Origin: Ulvibacterium sp.
GTDB taxonomy: Bacteria > Bacteroidota > Bacteroidia > Flavobacteriales > Flavobacteriaceae
Length of the DNA: 64,000 nt
NCBI RefSeq assembly: GCF_028285715.1
Contig: NZ_JANQOO010000020.1
Location: 248,001 to 312,000, forward strand
Reading direction: 5' to 3'
Position numbers and translations under genes: made by a program
In this document: positions 1 to 9,841 of the stretch, piece by piece
How positions within the stretch are numbered: position 1 is the first letter of the stretch
Layout of the letters: each line of letters starts with the position of its first letter
Notes under the pieces: generated by a model
Databases searched by the model: none
What the model saw: only the letters and a program-made list of their open reading frames with translations
Told to the model about the DNA's origin: nothing

Positions 1-67
1 TGATCGATGTGTTTAATCGGTCCCTGATGGCCCTGCGAAAAATAGTTTTCAGATAGTTCTTGAACAT
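1..67 (-). CDS. ABC transporter permease, N-terminal fragment (runs off left edge)
   Basis: An ATG at 65-67 on the minus strand opens a frame that stays open to the window edge (22 residues visible, beginning MFKNYLKTIFRRAIRDR). The start closely resembles the first residues of the three complete permeases upstream (M-hydrophobic-KNYLKI..R). I infer a fourth FtsX/MacB-type permease, last visible gene of the efflux operon that begins with the TolC-like gene. Only the cytoplasmic leader is visible, so the family call rests on this similarity and on position. Confidence 0.7.
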   Translation of the reverse strand, partial: MFKNYLKTIFRRAIRDRLNTSI

Positions 68-159
68 GGTCGTATGTTTTGGTTTCCTAATCGGACATTG
101 TCCGAATGATGAAATGAAAAACCTCTAGTCTTTTTTTATCCATCATCCTACATCGCTGT

Positions 160-2595
160 TTATTCTGTTCGCAAGCTTTTTATCGGATTAACCACCGCAG
201 CCTTGATGCTTTGATAACTAACCGTTACTATGGCAATTCCCAGGGCCAAAAAGGCTGCAAATGCCAGTATCCACCAATTGACTTCTATGCGATACGAAAA
301 ATCCTGAAGCCACTGATCCATGGCATACCAACCAATGGGCAAAGAGATAAGTATGCCTATGCCCACGAGCTTGATGAAATCCAAAGTGAGTCGATATGAA
401 ATTTGTCCCACACTGGCACCCAACACCTTTCTCACACCGATTTCCTTAGTTCTTTTTTCAGCGTTAAAAGCCGCCAATCCAAATAAGCCAAGGCAAGCGA
501 TTAAAATGGATAGTGTGGTAAATATGATGAAAATGCGACCCAAGCGTTGTTCGGACTTATAGGTATCGTTAAATGATTCTTCCATGAAGTAGTAATCAAA
601 GGGTTGGCCAGGAGCCACTTTGTTCCAAATCCCCTCTATACCTGCAATTGCATTTGAAAAATTATCGGTTTCGAGCTTTACGGCCATGGAACCCGCCCAG
701 TCGCTCAAATGAAGGCTCAAGGCCTCTATTTCTTCCCTAAAAGGGGAGAAATGGAAGTTCTTTACCACGCCGATAATTGTAAAATATTTTGGGTTTTCTT
801 GACCCAGACCCTGAGTAAAGCGCATGCCAATGACATCTTCGGGAGAAACCCCGATGGTGGCCACTGCGGATTCATTGATAATTATACTTGTTGAATCATT
901 TTTGAACGCCCGGTCAAAATTTCTCCCGGCAACAACCTCAAGACCCATGGTAGATACATAATCATGGTCCACGCCCCACGTCTGCATACTTACGGCATTT
1001 TCCTGATCTGTAGCCCCTTCCTCTGGGGCAAAAACAGTATCAGATCTACCCGAGGGGGTTGGAAAAAAACTGCTAAGGGTAGCGTTCTCGACAAACGCCA
1101 ATTTTTTCACTTCTTCCTTAAAAGAAGCCACTTGATTTTCAGCGGTAAAGACATCGTCGACGATGAGCACTTGGTCCTTGGAAAAACCAAGATCTTTATT
1201 CTGAATATATTGTAATTGCTGATACACGACCAATGTACCGATTATCAAAAAAACGGAAATTGCAAATTGAAATATCACCAACCCGTTTCGTATTCCTCCT
1301 CCTCCTAAATTATTGCCCGTTATGCCTTTGAGCACTTTTACCGGGACAAATTTCGAGATAAAAAATGCTGGATAGCTCCCTGAAAAAAGTGCCAGCACCG
1401 CTCCCGAAACCAACAAAACCAACCAAAAGAAAGGATTTGCATAGGGCATGGAAATATCCTTATCCGCCAAGGTATTGAAATAGGGCAAAACCAGGATGGC
1501 CAGTATAAAAGCGACCAAAAGAGAACCGAAAGAAACCAGACCCGACTCGATTAAAAATTGACGGATAAGCTCTCTTCTATTGGAACCCAGTGTTTTTCGT
1601 ATACCCACTTCCTTGGCTCTTTTTAAGGAGTGGGCGGTGCTTAGATTCATGAAGTTTACACTGGCCAGAACAATCAGGAATATGGCAATAAAAGATAGGA
1701 TGTATATACTTTGAATATCGTTGTTACCGCTTATTTCCGCTACCCTATCGGATTTTAAATGTATATCGGTAAGTGGAATGGTGCTATAGATCAAATGGTT
1801 GCCGGCGGCCTTGAACTGTTCCTCGGTAATGCCCGGCATAAATTGTTGCACCCCCGGAATTACATATTTACCCAAAAAGTCCCGTAAGGGCGCTTGTAAA
1901 TTCTCGATGTTGGCCGATGGAATTAACTTAATGAACGTTTGATAGTTGTTACTGCCCCAGTTCACTACACGGGAATCATCGTAACCGGCCATAGCCATAA
2001 AAATCGAATGGTCCCTTAGGAATGAGTTTTTGGGGAAATCGTCAATTACTCCGGTAACCGTATAGGTTTCCGTATTGTTCAAAAGCAGGTTTTGACCCAA
2101 GGCATCTTGGATGCCAAAGTGTTTTTCCGCCGCCGATTTGGTCATTACCAAGGTATTGGGAGATTTTAAGGCTGTTTTTATATCGCCCGCCAAAAGCGCT
2201 ACATCGAACATTTCAAAAAAGGTGGAATCCACAAAAGTGGACTGTAGTTCCTTAACATTGACCTCGGTACCCGATTTTCTGATCAACATACTACCCCTTG
2301 TACGAAATCTGGTGCTCAGCTCCACTTCAGAAAAGTCCCTGTCCAGTGCCTCTGCCATGGGGGCAGGAGTAACGGCAAACTTGCGGTCCTCACCTCCAAA
2401 CTTTATATCCGCATTAACCCGGTGGATACGATCGGCATCGGGGAACATGGTATCATAGCTCAATTCGTCATGGATGTACAGGGCGATAAGAAGTCCGCCT
2501 GCCATACCAATGGCCAGTCCAAATGTGTTGAGAAAGGTGAAAAAAGGTTGCTTCTTAAGGCTCCTCCATCCGATTTTTAAATAGTTTTTAAGCAT
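160..2595 (-). CDS. FtsX/MacB-type ABC transporter permease (811 aa)
   Basis: Inner-membrane permease of the MacB/FtsX type. A first membrane helix (about 20-42) is followed by a MacB-like periplasmic domain, then three helices forming the first FtsX domain, a second periplasmic domain and a C-terminal FtsX domain with three helices. The coupling-helix signature seen in this family occurs twice (RAKEVGIRKTLG near 325; RTKEIGVRKVLGAS near 715), so one chain carries two FtsX modules. About 800 residues is normal for Bacteroidota. It lies 26 bases after another permease, and one ATPase gene upstream probably serves all of them. The substrate cannot be read from sequence; such systems export peptides, lipids or drugs, or act in envelope stress. 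Confidence 0.9.
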   Translation of the reverse strand: MLKNYLKIGWRSLKKQPFFTFLNTFGLAIGMAGGLLIALYIHDELSYDTMFPDADRIHRVNADIKFGGEDRKFAVTPAPMAEALDRDFSEVELSTRFRTRGSMLIRKSGTEVNVKELQSTFVDSTFFEMFDVALLAGDIKTALKSPNTLVMTKSAAEKHFGIQDALGQNLLLNNTETYTVTGVIDDFPKNSFLRDHSIFMAMAGYDDSRVVNWGSNNYQTFIKLIPSANIENLQAPLRDFLGKYVIPGVQQFMPGITEEQFKAAGNHLIYSTIPLTDIHLKSDRVAEISGNNDIQSIYILSFIAIFLIVLASVNFMNLSTAHSLKRAKEVGIRKTLGSNRRELIRQFLIESGLVSFGSLLVAFILAILVLPYFNTLADKDISMPYANPFFWLVLLVSGAVLALFSGSYPAFFISKFVPVKVLKGITGNNLGGGGIRNGLVIFQFAISVFLIIGTLVVYQQLQYIQNKDLGFSKDQVLIVDDVFTAENQVASFKEEVKKLAFVENATLSSFFPTPSGRSDTVFAPEEGATDQENAVSMQTWGVDHDYVSTMGLEVVAGRNFDRAFKNDSTSIIINESAVATIGVSPEDVIGMRFTQGLGQENPKYFTIIGVVKNFHFSPFREEIEALSLHLSDWAGSMAVKLETDNFSNAIAGIEGIWNKVAPGQPFDYYFMEESFNDTYKSEQRLGRIFIIFTTLSILIACLGLFGLAAFNAEKRTKEIGVRKVLGASVGQISYRLTLDFIKLVGIGILISLPIGWYAMDQWLQDFSYRIEVNWWILAFAAFLALGIAIVTVSYQSIKAAVVNPIKSLRTE

Positions 2596-2621
2596 AACAG
2601 TTCTTTTATGATAAATACAGT

Positions 2622-5003
2622 TTATTCGTCCCGCAGGATTTGTGCGGGGTCCATATTCGCCGCTTTTAGAGTCTGCGAACCAATCATCACCAAAGCTAAA
2701 AGCAACACCCCAAGGAAACCTAAGGTAAGCTCACCAAATGCAATGGCCTTGTGATAGGCAAAATGGACCAAAATGAGCTTGTCGAACAATAAATAAGTAA
2801 TTGGCAGCGCAATAAGAGCGGCTATGGTAAGCAAAGACAGGTAACTCTTGCCCAATACATACACAAGGTTTGTTTTGGCCGCACCCAGGACTTTGCGGAT
2901 ACTTATCTCCCTTAACCTTGTTTCGGTGGTAAATACCACCATTCCCAATAGCCCCAAGGAAGAAATACAAATGGCCAGGAATGATAGAAAACCTATGACC
3001 TTAACAATCATCGAAATGGGACTGAACGCCCTTTCTATGGCATCTACATAGAGCTTGGCTTCTAACGGGCGTACTGCGTCAACCTCTTTCCAGGCACTTT
3101 CAATAGCCGCCAAGGTCTCCGGCCAATCCTTGGTCGTTACCTTTGCATTGATAAACCCTCCCGGTGCCGCGGAATAGGTAAGCGCAGTAGGCTTTATGGC
3201 ACTTTCTACTCTTTCATAATGAAAATCCTTAAGCACTCCCGTAATTGTTCGGTGCTTGCCATCTACTAAAATACGCTCCCCTATGGCCTCATTAGGGTCT
3301 CCCTTTGCAATATTGAACCTTTTCAACACCTTTTCATTGACAATTACCTCATCGGTAGCCGTTGCCCTAAAATTGCTACCAGACAAGAACTCATGCCCGT
3401 GCAAGGGCAAATACTTTTCATCCACCCTATTGGCCAAAGCCGAAACCGAATCATTTGGGTCTTTGTATTTTAATAGCATTCTGTTGTTCTGCCCAAGACT
3501 GGTAACTATACGTGATTGGGATATCTCGCCAATTGCGGGTATCTTGGAAAGTTTTTCGGCCAAAATATCGGCCTTATGCCCCTGAAGGTGTATGTTAACG
3601 ATGTTCTCTGTATGAAACCCAAGATCAAAAGACACAAAACTCCTGTATTGGGCGTATCCTATTATTGTAGTAGTAATAAAAATGAGTGAAAAGGTATATT
3701 GCACCACTACAAGGGTCTTTCTAAGATTCACTCTTTTAAAAAGTCTTAGGGAGGATGCTCCTTTTAAAACCTTATACGCTTTGATCTTTGAAAAGAAAAA
3801 GGCGGGGAACAGCCCGGCAAAGGTGCCTATACCCATGGCAAGTAAAACAAAACCGATCATTAATTTGGGAGATACCTCCATAACCGCCAGATGGTCTATA
3901 TAAGAGTGCAGGGAAATAAATTCTTCTCTTAAGAAAAGAAACAGTAGAACTGCCAAAGGAAGTGAAACCAATGCTATGGCGATCGACTCCACCATAAATT
4001 GTGTGATTAGCTGCCCTTTATTGGCCCCGACCACCTTTCTGACGCCCACTTCCCTAGACCGTTTTAACGCCCGTGCAATGGACAAATTGGTATAATTAAA
4101 ACATGCCGAGGCAATTACGATCAATGCCAATGCCACCAATACCCAAATGGCAACATTGTTAATGGTAGGACCTATTTCATTGGCAATGGATTTTCCTATT
4201 GAAATTTCGGTGAGTGGCTGCAAGGCCAGGGTAATTTCCCTGTTCTTAAGTTTGGAGTTTTCCAACTGGGCCAGTTGATCAAGATTTTGTTGTAAGGCCT
4301 CCAAATCATGCTTGGGAGGAAGGAGGATATAGGTATAATTCTGGTAGATATTGTCCCAGTCCGCAAAACCGCTTTCCGGATTTTCAAATTGAAGTTCCGC
4401 AGTGGAAAAAGAAATCAACGCCTCAAAACTGAGGTGCGACAGTTTTGGAATATCCTTCATAACCCCAGTAACCTTATATATATGGGTATCCAATGTGAGG
4501 GTATTACCAAGAACATCAGCTGTACCGAACATTTTTTCGGCCCATTTTTCGGTCAAAACCAAAGAATACGGATCTTCCAAAGCCGATCCGAAATCCCCAT
4601 CTAAAAGGGGGTAGGTAAACATCTTTAGAAATGAATTGTCCGCCCAATACGCTTGTAAAGGCAAGGCTTTATCCTCTGTTGAGGCTACACCGTTAAATCC
4701 GTTGTGTAATACCGTAACATCCCCTACCTGGGAAAGTGTTTCTTTAATACTACGCCCGGTTTGCAGAGAGGAAGAGGCAAGATACTCTGAGGGCGCATTG
4801 GCTTTTTGATCTAGGGTAAGCACCCTAAATATGTTGTCCTTGTTTTTGTGGAAGCTGTCATAGGACATCAAATCGGTAACAAAGGTCATGATTAAAAGAC
4901 CGACGGACATGCTAACGGCAAGGCCAATAAGATTGATTCCCGTAAAGAGCTTGCTACGGGCCATACCTCGTATTGCTATTTTAATATAGTTTTTTAACAT
5001 CAT
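2622..5003 (-). CDS. FtsX/MacB-type ABC transporter permease (793 aa)
   Basis: Second complete permease of the efflux operon, with the same two-module layout: first helix at about 20-42, large extracytoplasmic domain, three helices, second domain, three C-terminal helices. Coupling motifs are RSREVGVRKVVGA in the middle and RLREISIRKVLGA near the C-terminus. Two adjacent methionines offer alternative starts one codon apart; the second matches its paralogues (MLKNYIKI). It is clearly diverged from both neighbouring permeases, so the tandem set is old rather than a recent duplication. The next gene starts 26 bases after its stop. Confidence 0.9.
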   Translation of the reverse strand: MMLKNYIKIAIRGMARSKLFTGINLIGLAVSMSVGLLIMTFVTDLMSYDSFHKNKDNIFRVLTLDQKANAPSEYLASSSLQTGRSIKETLSQVGDVTVLHNGFNGVASTEDKALPLQAYWADNSFLKMFTYPLLDGDFGSALEDPYSLVLTEKWAEKMFGTADVLGNTLTLDTHIYKVTGVMKDIPKLSHLSFEALISFSTAELQFENPESGFADWDNIYQNYTYILLPPKHDLEALQQNLDQLAQLENSKLKNREITLALQPLTEISIGKSIANEIGPTINNVAIWVLVALALIVIASACFNYTNLSIARALKRSREVGVRKVVGANKGQLITQFMVESIAIALVSLPLAVLLFLFLREEFISLHSYIDHLAVMEVSPKLMIGFVLLAMGIGTFAGLFPAFFFSKIKAYKVLKGASSLRLFKRVNLRKTLVVVQYTFSLIFITTTIIGYAQYRSFVSFDLGFHTENIVNIHLQGHKADILAEKLSKIPAIGEISQSRIVTSLGQNNRMLLKYKDPNDSVSALANRVDEKYLPLHGHEFLSGSNFRATATDEVIVNEKVLKRFNIAKGDPNEAIGERILVDGKHRTITGVLKDFHYERVESAIKPTALTYSAAPGGFINAKVTTKDWPETLAAIESAWKEVDAVRPLEAKLYVDAIERAFSPISMIVKVIGFLSFLAICISSLGLLGMVVFTTETRLREISIRKVLGAAKTNLVYVLGKSYLSLLTIAALIALPITYLLFDKLILVHFAYHKAIAFGELTLGFLGVLLLALVMIGSQTLKAANMDPAQILRDE

Positions 5004-5247
5004 TCACCGTTTTAAGTCATATCCGCAAAAGTGGAAATCTATATATTATTCTCAATGGCTCACCTGTCTCTCGATTTCTGTCAATATCCCGCCACTTGTG
5101 GTTGTTCAAATCGTTACTCCTTCGATATAGGTAGAGTCTCGTAAATCTGGTTTCAACTTTCCGTTCTAGAACTAGAAGGCCCTTGGCTTGCCTTCAACTT
5201 CCTACCCTTTCGGTTCAATATCTTTTGCCCATTGTCTATCATCTATT

Positions 5248-7656
5248 TCATTCCGTGCGCAAGCTTGTTACCGGATTGGAAAGCGCAGTTTTTACACTTT
5301 GATACATTATGGTCATCAGTGCAATTAAAATGGCTATGCATCCTGCCATGAAAAATATGGACCACTTTAAATTTATGCGGTAAGCAAAATCTTCCAACCA
5401 CCTATTCATAATATATCCGCCTATTGGGACCGCTATTGTAATAGCAATTAAAACGAGCCCAAGAAATTCCTTTGAGATTAGGGCTGTAACGCTCGTTACG
5501 GAAGCACCTAAAACCTTTCTTATACCAATTTCTTTCCTACGTCGTTCCGCGATAAACGTGGTTAGGCTAAATAAGCCAAGGCATGCTATGGCTATGGCAA
5601 GTATCGCAAAAGCATTGAATAGTTTTCCCGTGCCTTCAATCTCCTTATGCATTGCTACAAAGCGCTCATCCAAAAAATCATAGCGAAATTGAAATGTTGG
5701 GTTCATAACATCCCATACTTCTTTTATTGAAGATAGTGCCGACTCTAGGTTGCTAGCCTCCATTTTGACGGAAATCATCGAGTTGGATTGGCCTAGAATC
5801 AATGCAGATGAAGAGATTTGATGCTTTAAGGATTCAAAGTGAAAATCCTCAAAAACGCCAATAACTTTCCAAGATTTTTCCTTGTTCGTAATCCTCGTAC
5901 CAATGACATTGTCCACACCTAATTTCTCTGAAAATGTCTTGCTAACGAGTATTGCCGTTGAATCCGAAACCAGTTTCTCATTGAAATTTCGTCCTTCGAC
6001 CATGGTAATTCCCAAGGTGGGAACGTAATCATGATCAACACTCCATATTTGCGAGTTTATGCCCTGCTCCATACTTTGTCTTCCTTGTTTCCAAAAAGAA
6101 TCCGAATAGCGCCTTGCACCTTCCACAGGTAAGTAATCACTTATGGAAGCATTGTTTACTTCATTTAATCGCAAAATCCTTTCTTTAAAAGTGGAAATTC
6201 TTGGTCCAAGACCATCAGTACCTTTTATGGCCAAAACCTGTTCCTTATCAAATCCCAGATTCTTGTCGGAAACAAATTTCATTTGCCGGTACACCACTAT
6301 GGTACAAATAATCAGGACTATGGAAACCACAAATTGAAAGACCACCAGGGAATTCCTAAAAGAGATGTTTACTTTTACCCCGGTGGAATTTGATTTTCCG
6401 CTTGAACCCATTTTAAGTTTTGACAAATACAAGGATGGATACAGGCCGGTAATAATCCCAAGGAAAATAGCACTTGCAAAAAGAATAGAGATTCCCCCAA
6501 TTGTCCAATTGGGAAATTCCAATGATTTTGCCATAATCCCGTTAACAAAGGGAAGAAGCGCATAGGCCAGCAAAACCCCTATGAGCAGTGACAGTATGCT
6601 AAACAATATAGATTCTACCAAAAATTGTGAAACCACCTGTTTTTTACTTGCTCCGATTACTCTTCTTAATCCAATTTCCTTGGATCTTATAGTATAGCGG
6701 GCTGTGGATAGGTTGATAAAATTTATGCAGGCAATTAAGATTATCAACAGGCCGGAAAAAGCAAAAAGCCACAACATTTGCTTATTGCCATGGGGAAGAT
6801 TATCCCTAATCGCTTCAGAACCCAAATAAATCTCCTCTATAGGCTGTAGTTCATGCTTTATGTTATTGGCGATATCTTGTGGATTTGAGAAATCCCTCTC
6901 GATCCAACTTGGCAGAAAGTACTTTGTGGTGATATTGGATAATTTGTCATTGAACCCGTTAACATTTGCCCTTGGGTCCAACTTTAGGTAAACGTCATAC
7001 ATATTGGCTCCCCAATATTCCTGTTCACCGGGCCAAAATTCAACTCCGCCCAAAGAAACCAAAAAATCAGCATCAAGATGGGAATTGGTGGGGAAGTCCT
7101 TAAACACGCCCGCTATATTATACAGTATTTCTTCATTGTTGTTTATGACAAGCTTTTGTCCTACGGGATTTGTATTTGAAAAGTATTTGTGGGCCTTACT
7201 TTCGGATATTAAGATAGTATTGGGCTCGCCCATGGTATTTTCATACGTGCCCCTTACAATGGGAATATCCAATATGCTTAGAAGGTCCAGATCTACATAG
7301 GCAAACCCTTCTTCAAAATAGTTTTCTTGTTGATTGCTCGGTCTTATTTGGTTAAACCAACTTATGGGCATAAACCTTCCCGTTGCTTCAACCTCGGGAA
7401 AGTTGTTCACCAATACCTTGGAAAAAGGTGCCGGATAATCGACCCCATAGAAACCTTCTTCCAAATATTTTGTGGTTACCCTGTAGATTCTATCCTTATC
7501 AGGATAAAAGTTATCATAACTGAGCTCATGTTTTAGATATAGGGCAAGCAATAGGAACGCCGATATTCCCATTGCCAAACCAACAATTTTGATGAGGGAC
7601 AACCCTTTATGCTTCCAGATATGCCTCAACGAAATTTTCAAATAGTTTTTAAACAT
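5248..7656 (-). CDS. FtsX/MacB-type ABC transporter permease (802 aa)
   Basis: First permease gene after the ATPase in the efflux operon. The leader MFKNYLKISLRHIWKHK is followed by one helix, a MacB-like periplasmic domain, a first FtsX domain with the motif RSKEIGLRRVIGAS, a second periplasmic domain and a C-terminal FtsX domain with RRKEIGIRKVLGAS. It is separated by 100 bases from the ATPase gene and by about 240 bases from the next permease, leaving room for internal promoters that I cannot identify. Probable partners are the ATPase, the HlyD-like adaptor and the TolC-like channel upstream. Confidence 0.9.
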   Translation of the reverse strand: MFKNYLKISLRHIWKHKGLSLIKIVGLAMGISAFLLLALYLKHELSYDNFYPDKDRIYRVTTKYLEEGFYGVDYPAPFSKVLVNNFPEVEATGRFMPISWFNQIRPSNQQENYFEEGFAYVDLDLLSILDIPIVRGTYENTMGEPNTILISESKAHKYFSNTNPVGQKLVINNNEEILYNIAGVFKDFPTNSHLDADFLVSLGGVEFWPGEQEYWGANMYDVYLKLDPRANVNGFNDKLSNITTKYFLPSWIERDFSNPQDIANNIKHELQPIEEIYLGSEAIRDNLPHGNKQMLWLFAFSGLLIILIACINFINLSTARYTIRSKEIGLRRVIGASKKQVVSQFLVESILFSILSLLIGVLLAYALLPFVNGIMAKSLEFPNWTIGGISILFASAIFLGIITGLYPSLYLSKLKMGSSGKSNSTGVKVNISFRNSLVVFQFVVSIVLIICTIVVYRQMKFVSDKNLGFDKEQVLAIKGTDGLGPRISTFKERILRLNEVNNASISDYLPVEGARRYSDSFWKQGRQSMEQGINSQIWSVDHDYVPTLGITMVEGRNFNEKLVSDSTAILVSKTFSEKLGVDNVIGTRITNKEKSWKVIGVFEDFHFESLKHQISSSALILGQSNSMISVKMEASNLESALSSIKEVWDVMNPTFQFRYDFLDERFVAMHKEIEGTGKLFNAFAILAIAIACLGLFSLTTFIAERRRKEIGIRKVLGASVTSVTALISKEFLGLVLIAITIAVPIGGYIMNRWLEDFAYRINLKWSIFFMAGCIAILIALMTIMYQSVKTALSNPVTSLRTE

Positions 7657-7756
7657 GGCCCTTTCGCCTTTTGATACTGACCCTCCTCTGGGGTTCCAGT
7701 ATCCGATGATTGATGAATAAACTCCTTAATCCTCAGCTGTTAAGCCTTGGACAAGT

Positions 7757-8455
7757 CTAGACCGTGGCCCCGATAGCCCTATTTTGGCTTTCGGTTACGA
7801 TCTGCCCGTCAAAGAGGTTTACGATACGATGGGCATAATGCGAATCGCGATTAGAGTGGGTTACCATTACTATGGTAGTACCCTCTTGGTTGAGTTCCGT
7901 GAGCAGGTTCATGACCTCGAGTCCATTTTTGGAATCGAGATTCCCTGTGGGCTCATCCGCCAATATCAATTTGGGGGTAGTTACCACGGCTCGTGCAATG
8001 GCCACACGTTGCTGCTGCCCTCCAGATAATTGATGTGGGAAATGCTTTTCGCGGTGCGCAATCTTCATTCGTTCCAATACCTTCATTACCTTTTCTCGGC
8101 GTTCGCTTTTTCCCATTTTAAGATAGATTAACGGAAGCTCTACATTTTCGAAGACCGTAAGCTCATCGATAAGGTTAAAGCTTTGGAATACAAACCCAAG
8201 ATTTCCCTTTCGTAGTTGGGTCCGCTGGCTTTCCCGCAGTCCGGCTACTTCATGGCCTGCAAATTGGTAACTGCCCTCTGTAGGGTTATCCAGCATGCCG
8301 ATGATGTTCAGCAAGGTGGATTTCCCACAACCGGAAGGCCCCATTACGGCTACGAATTCGCCTTCCTCCACTTTGAGGTCTACCTTGTTTAAGGCCAGGG
8401 TCTCCACTTCCTCGGTTCTAAAACTCTTTTTTAATTCTTTAATCTGTATCATCAT
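7757..8455 (-). CDS. ABC transporter ATP-binding protein (MacB/LolD type)
   Basis: Cytoplasmic ATPase of 232 residues, the usual size for LolD/MacB-type subunits. Walker [11 protein letters not shown]-loop Gln in [13 protein letters not shown], signature [14 protein letters not shown], Walker B plus D-loop [12 protein letters not shown] and a switch His in VMVTHS are all present, so it should be active. It is the only ATPase gene visible in this operon, which also holds four permease genes. Either it serves several permeases or other ATPases are encoded elsewhere. Two adjacent Met codons start the frame. Confidence 0.95.
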   Translation of the reverse strand: MMIQIKELKKSFRTEEVETLALNKVDLKVEEGEFVAVMGPSGCGKSTLLNIIGMLDNPTEGSYQFAGHEVAGLRESQRTQLRKGNLGFVFQSFNLIDELTVFENVELPLIYLKMGKSERREKVMKVLERMKIAHREKHFPHQLSGGQQQRVAIARAVVTTPKLILADEPTGNLDSKNGLEVMNLLTELNQEGTTIVMVTHSNRDSHYAHRIVNLFDGQIVTESQNRAIGATV

Positions 8456-8576
8456 TTCCTGATTGGGTTTTACGCGTTATAATTAATGACTTCAATATTT
8501 CGTTTTGGTGACAGTATTTCTTTATTTTTTCTGTTCATAATTCTAAACTGGTTTTGTCCAATGCGGGCTCTGGAAA

Positions 8577-9827
8577 TTATTTCAATACAATCCGTTCCGC
8601 TTCCCCAAAGCTGTCATAATTACTGGTTATGACACTCTCACCATCCTGTAACCCTTCCAACACCTCATAGAATCTTGAATTCTGTTTCCCGATTCGAATG
8701 TTACGCTTTATAGCCTCGCCCCCATTGGATCCTACGACAAAAATCCATTGACCTCCGGTGCTTTGGAAAAAGCTTCCCTTAGGCAACAACAGGGCGTCCG
8801 ATGATTCTCCTAACTGCAATTTGATGTTATAGCTCTGCCCGGTCCGTATAGTTTCCGGTTTTTCTTCCGTAAATACCAGATCCACCTTGAATTTTCCATT
8901 TCGTACCTCGGGATAGACCTTGCGCAGGCGCAATGGATATTCCTTGCCGGTCCTTTCCAAAATGGCTGTCAAATCGCGTTGTACCCGATCTATATAGTGC
9001 TCATCAATAGAGGCCTCGATTTTGTAATCCGTCAATACATTGATCTGGCCAATACGCTCTCCTTGGGCGATGCTCTGTCCTATCTCTGCATCCAAAAAGC
9101 CCAATTGCCCATCTGCAGGTGCACGAACATTCAAATGATCCAAGCGTTCATACACCATGGAAAGGGTTTTCTTCATCCGCTCCAAATCGGTATCCAGGCC
9201 GGCAAGGGAGGTCTTTCTGAGTTCATCGTCCTGTTCGGTCTGGAGCTTTACGATGTCATACTGCTTTTGGGAGAGTTCGTAGTTCTCCTTGGAGACCAGG
9301 TATGCCTCTTGCGAGATAAGCTCTTCTTCATAAAGGGCCTTGTTCTGTTCATAATTCCGTTTTGTCCGAGTCAGGTCGTTTTGGGCTGTGGCTAAATTTC
9401 TTCGCCCATCGACCTGACGCGAATCAAAATTCAAACGGGTAGAGCGGAGGTCATTCTGCTTTAAGGCCAAATTACTCTCACTCTGCAATATCTGCTCATA
9501 TAGCCCCATGTTTTCCAACTTCAAAATAATCTCCCCTTTTTTTACCATGGCACCTTCCTCTATCAATTTTTCGGATACCCTACCTCCTTCATAGGCATCC
9601 ATATAAATTGTGGTGATCGGGGCCACAAAGCCATTAATGGTGATGTAGTCATCAAATTTTCCTTGGGTGACCTGGGCTATGGAAAGTTTATCCTTTTCGG
9701 TACGGAAGGTGGAAACGGAACTGGCAAACAGTAGTTGATACGCCGTAAAAAGTAACAATACCCCTAGGGCAATATAGCCGTAATGTTTTGGTCGTAGTCC
9801 CTTTTTCTTTTCGAGTTGTATGTCCAT
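8577..9827 (-). CDS. HlyD-family periplasmic adaptor (membrane fusion protein)
   Basis: 416 residues: a short cytoplasmic Lys-rich leader, one membrane anchor at about 16-36, a biotinyl-lipoyl-like half (GGRVSEKLIEEGAMVKKGE), a long alpha-hairpin coiled coil (about 110-225), the second lipoyl half (VRAPADGQLG) and beta-barrel domains. This is the architecture of adaptors bridging inner-membrane pumps and TolC. The gene lies 14 bases after the TolC-like gene and 121 bases before the ATPase gene, so a tripartite MacAB-TolC-like pump is the natural reading. Confidence 0.93.
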   Translation of the reverse strand: MDIQLEKKKGLRPKHYGYIALGVLLLFTAYQLLFASSVSTFRTEKDKLSIAQVTQGKFDDYITINGFVAPITTIYMDAYEGGRVSEKLIEEGAMVKKGEIILKLENMGLYEQILQSESNLALKQNDLRSTRLNFDSRQVDGRRNLATAQNDLTRTKRNYEQNKALYEEELISQEAYLVSKENYELSQKQYDIVKLQTEQDDELRKTSLAGLDTDLERMKKTLSMVYERLDHLNVRAPADGQLGFLDAEIGQSIAQGERIGQINVLTDYKIEASIDEHYIDRVQRDLTAILERTGKEYPLRLRKVYPEVRNGKFKVDLVFTEEKPETIRTGQSYNIKLQLGESSDALLLPKGSFFQSTGGQWIFVVGSNGGEAIKRNIRIGKQNSRFYEVLEGLQDGESVITSNYDSFGEAERIVLK

Positions 9828-9841
9828 AAATCGTATTTCCT

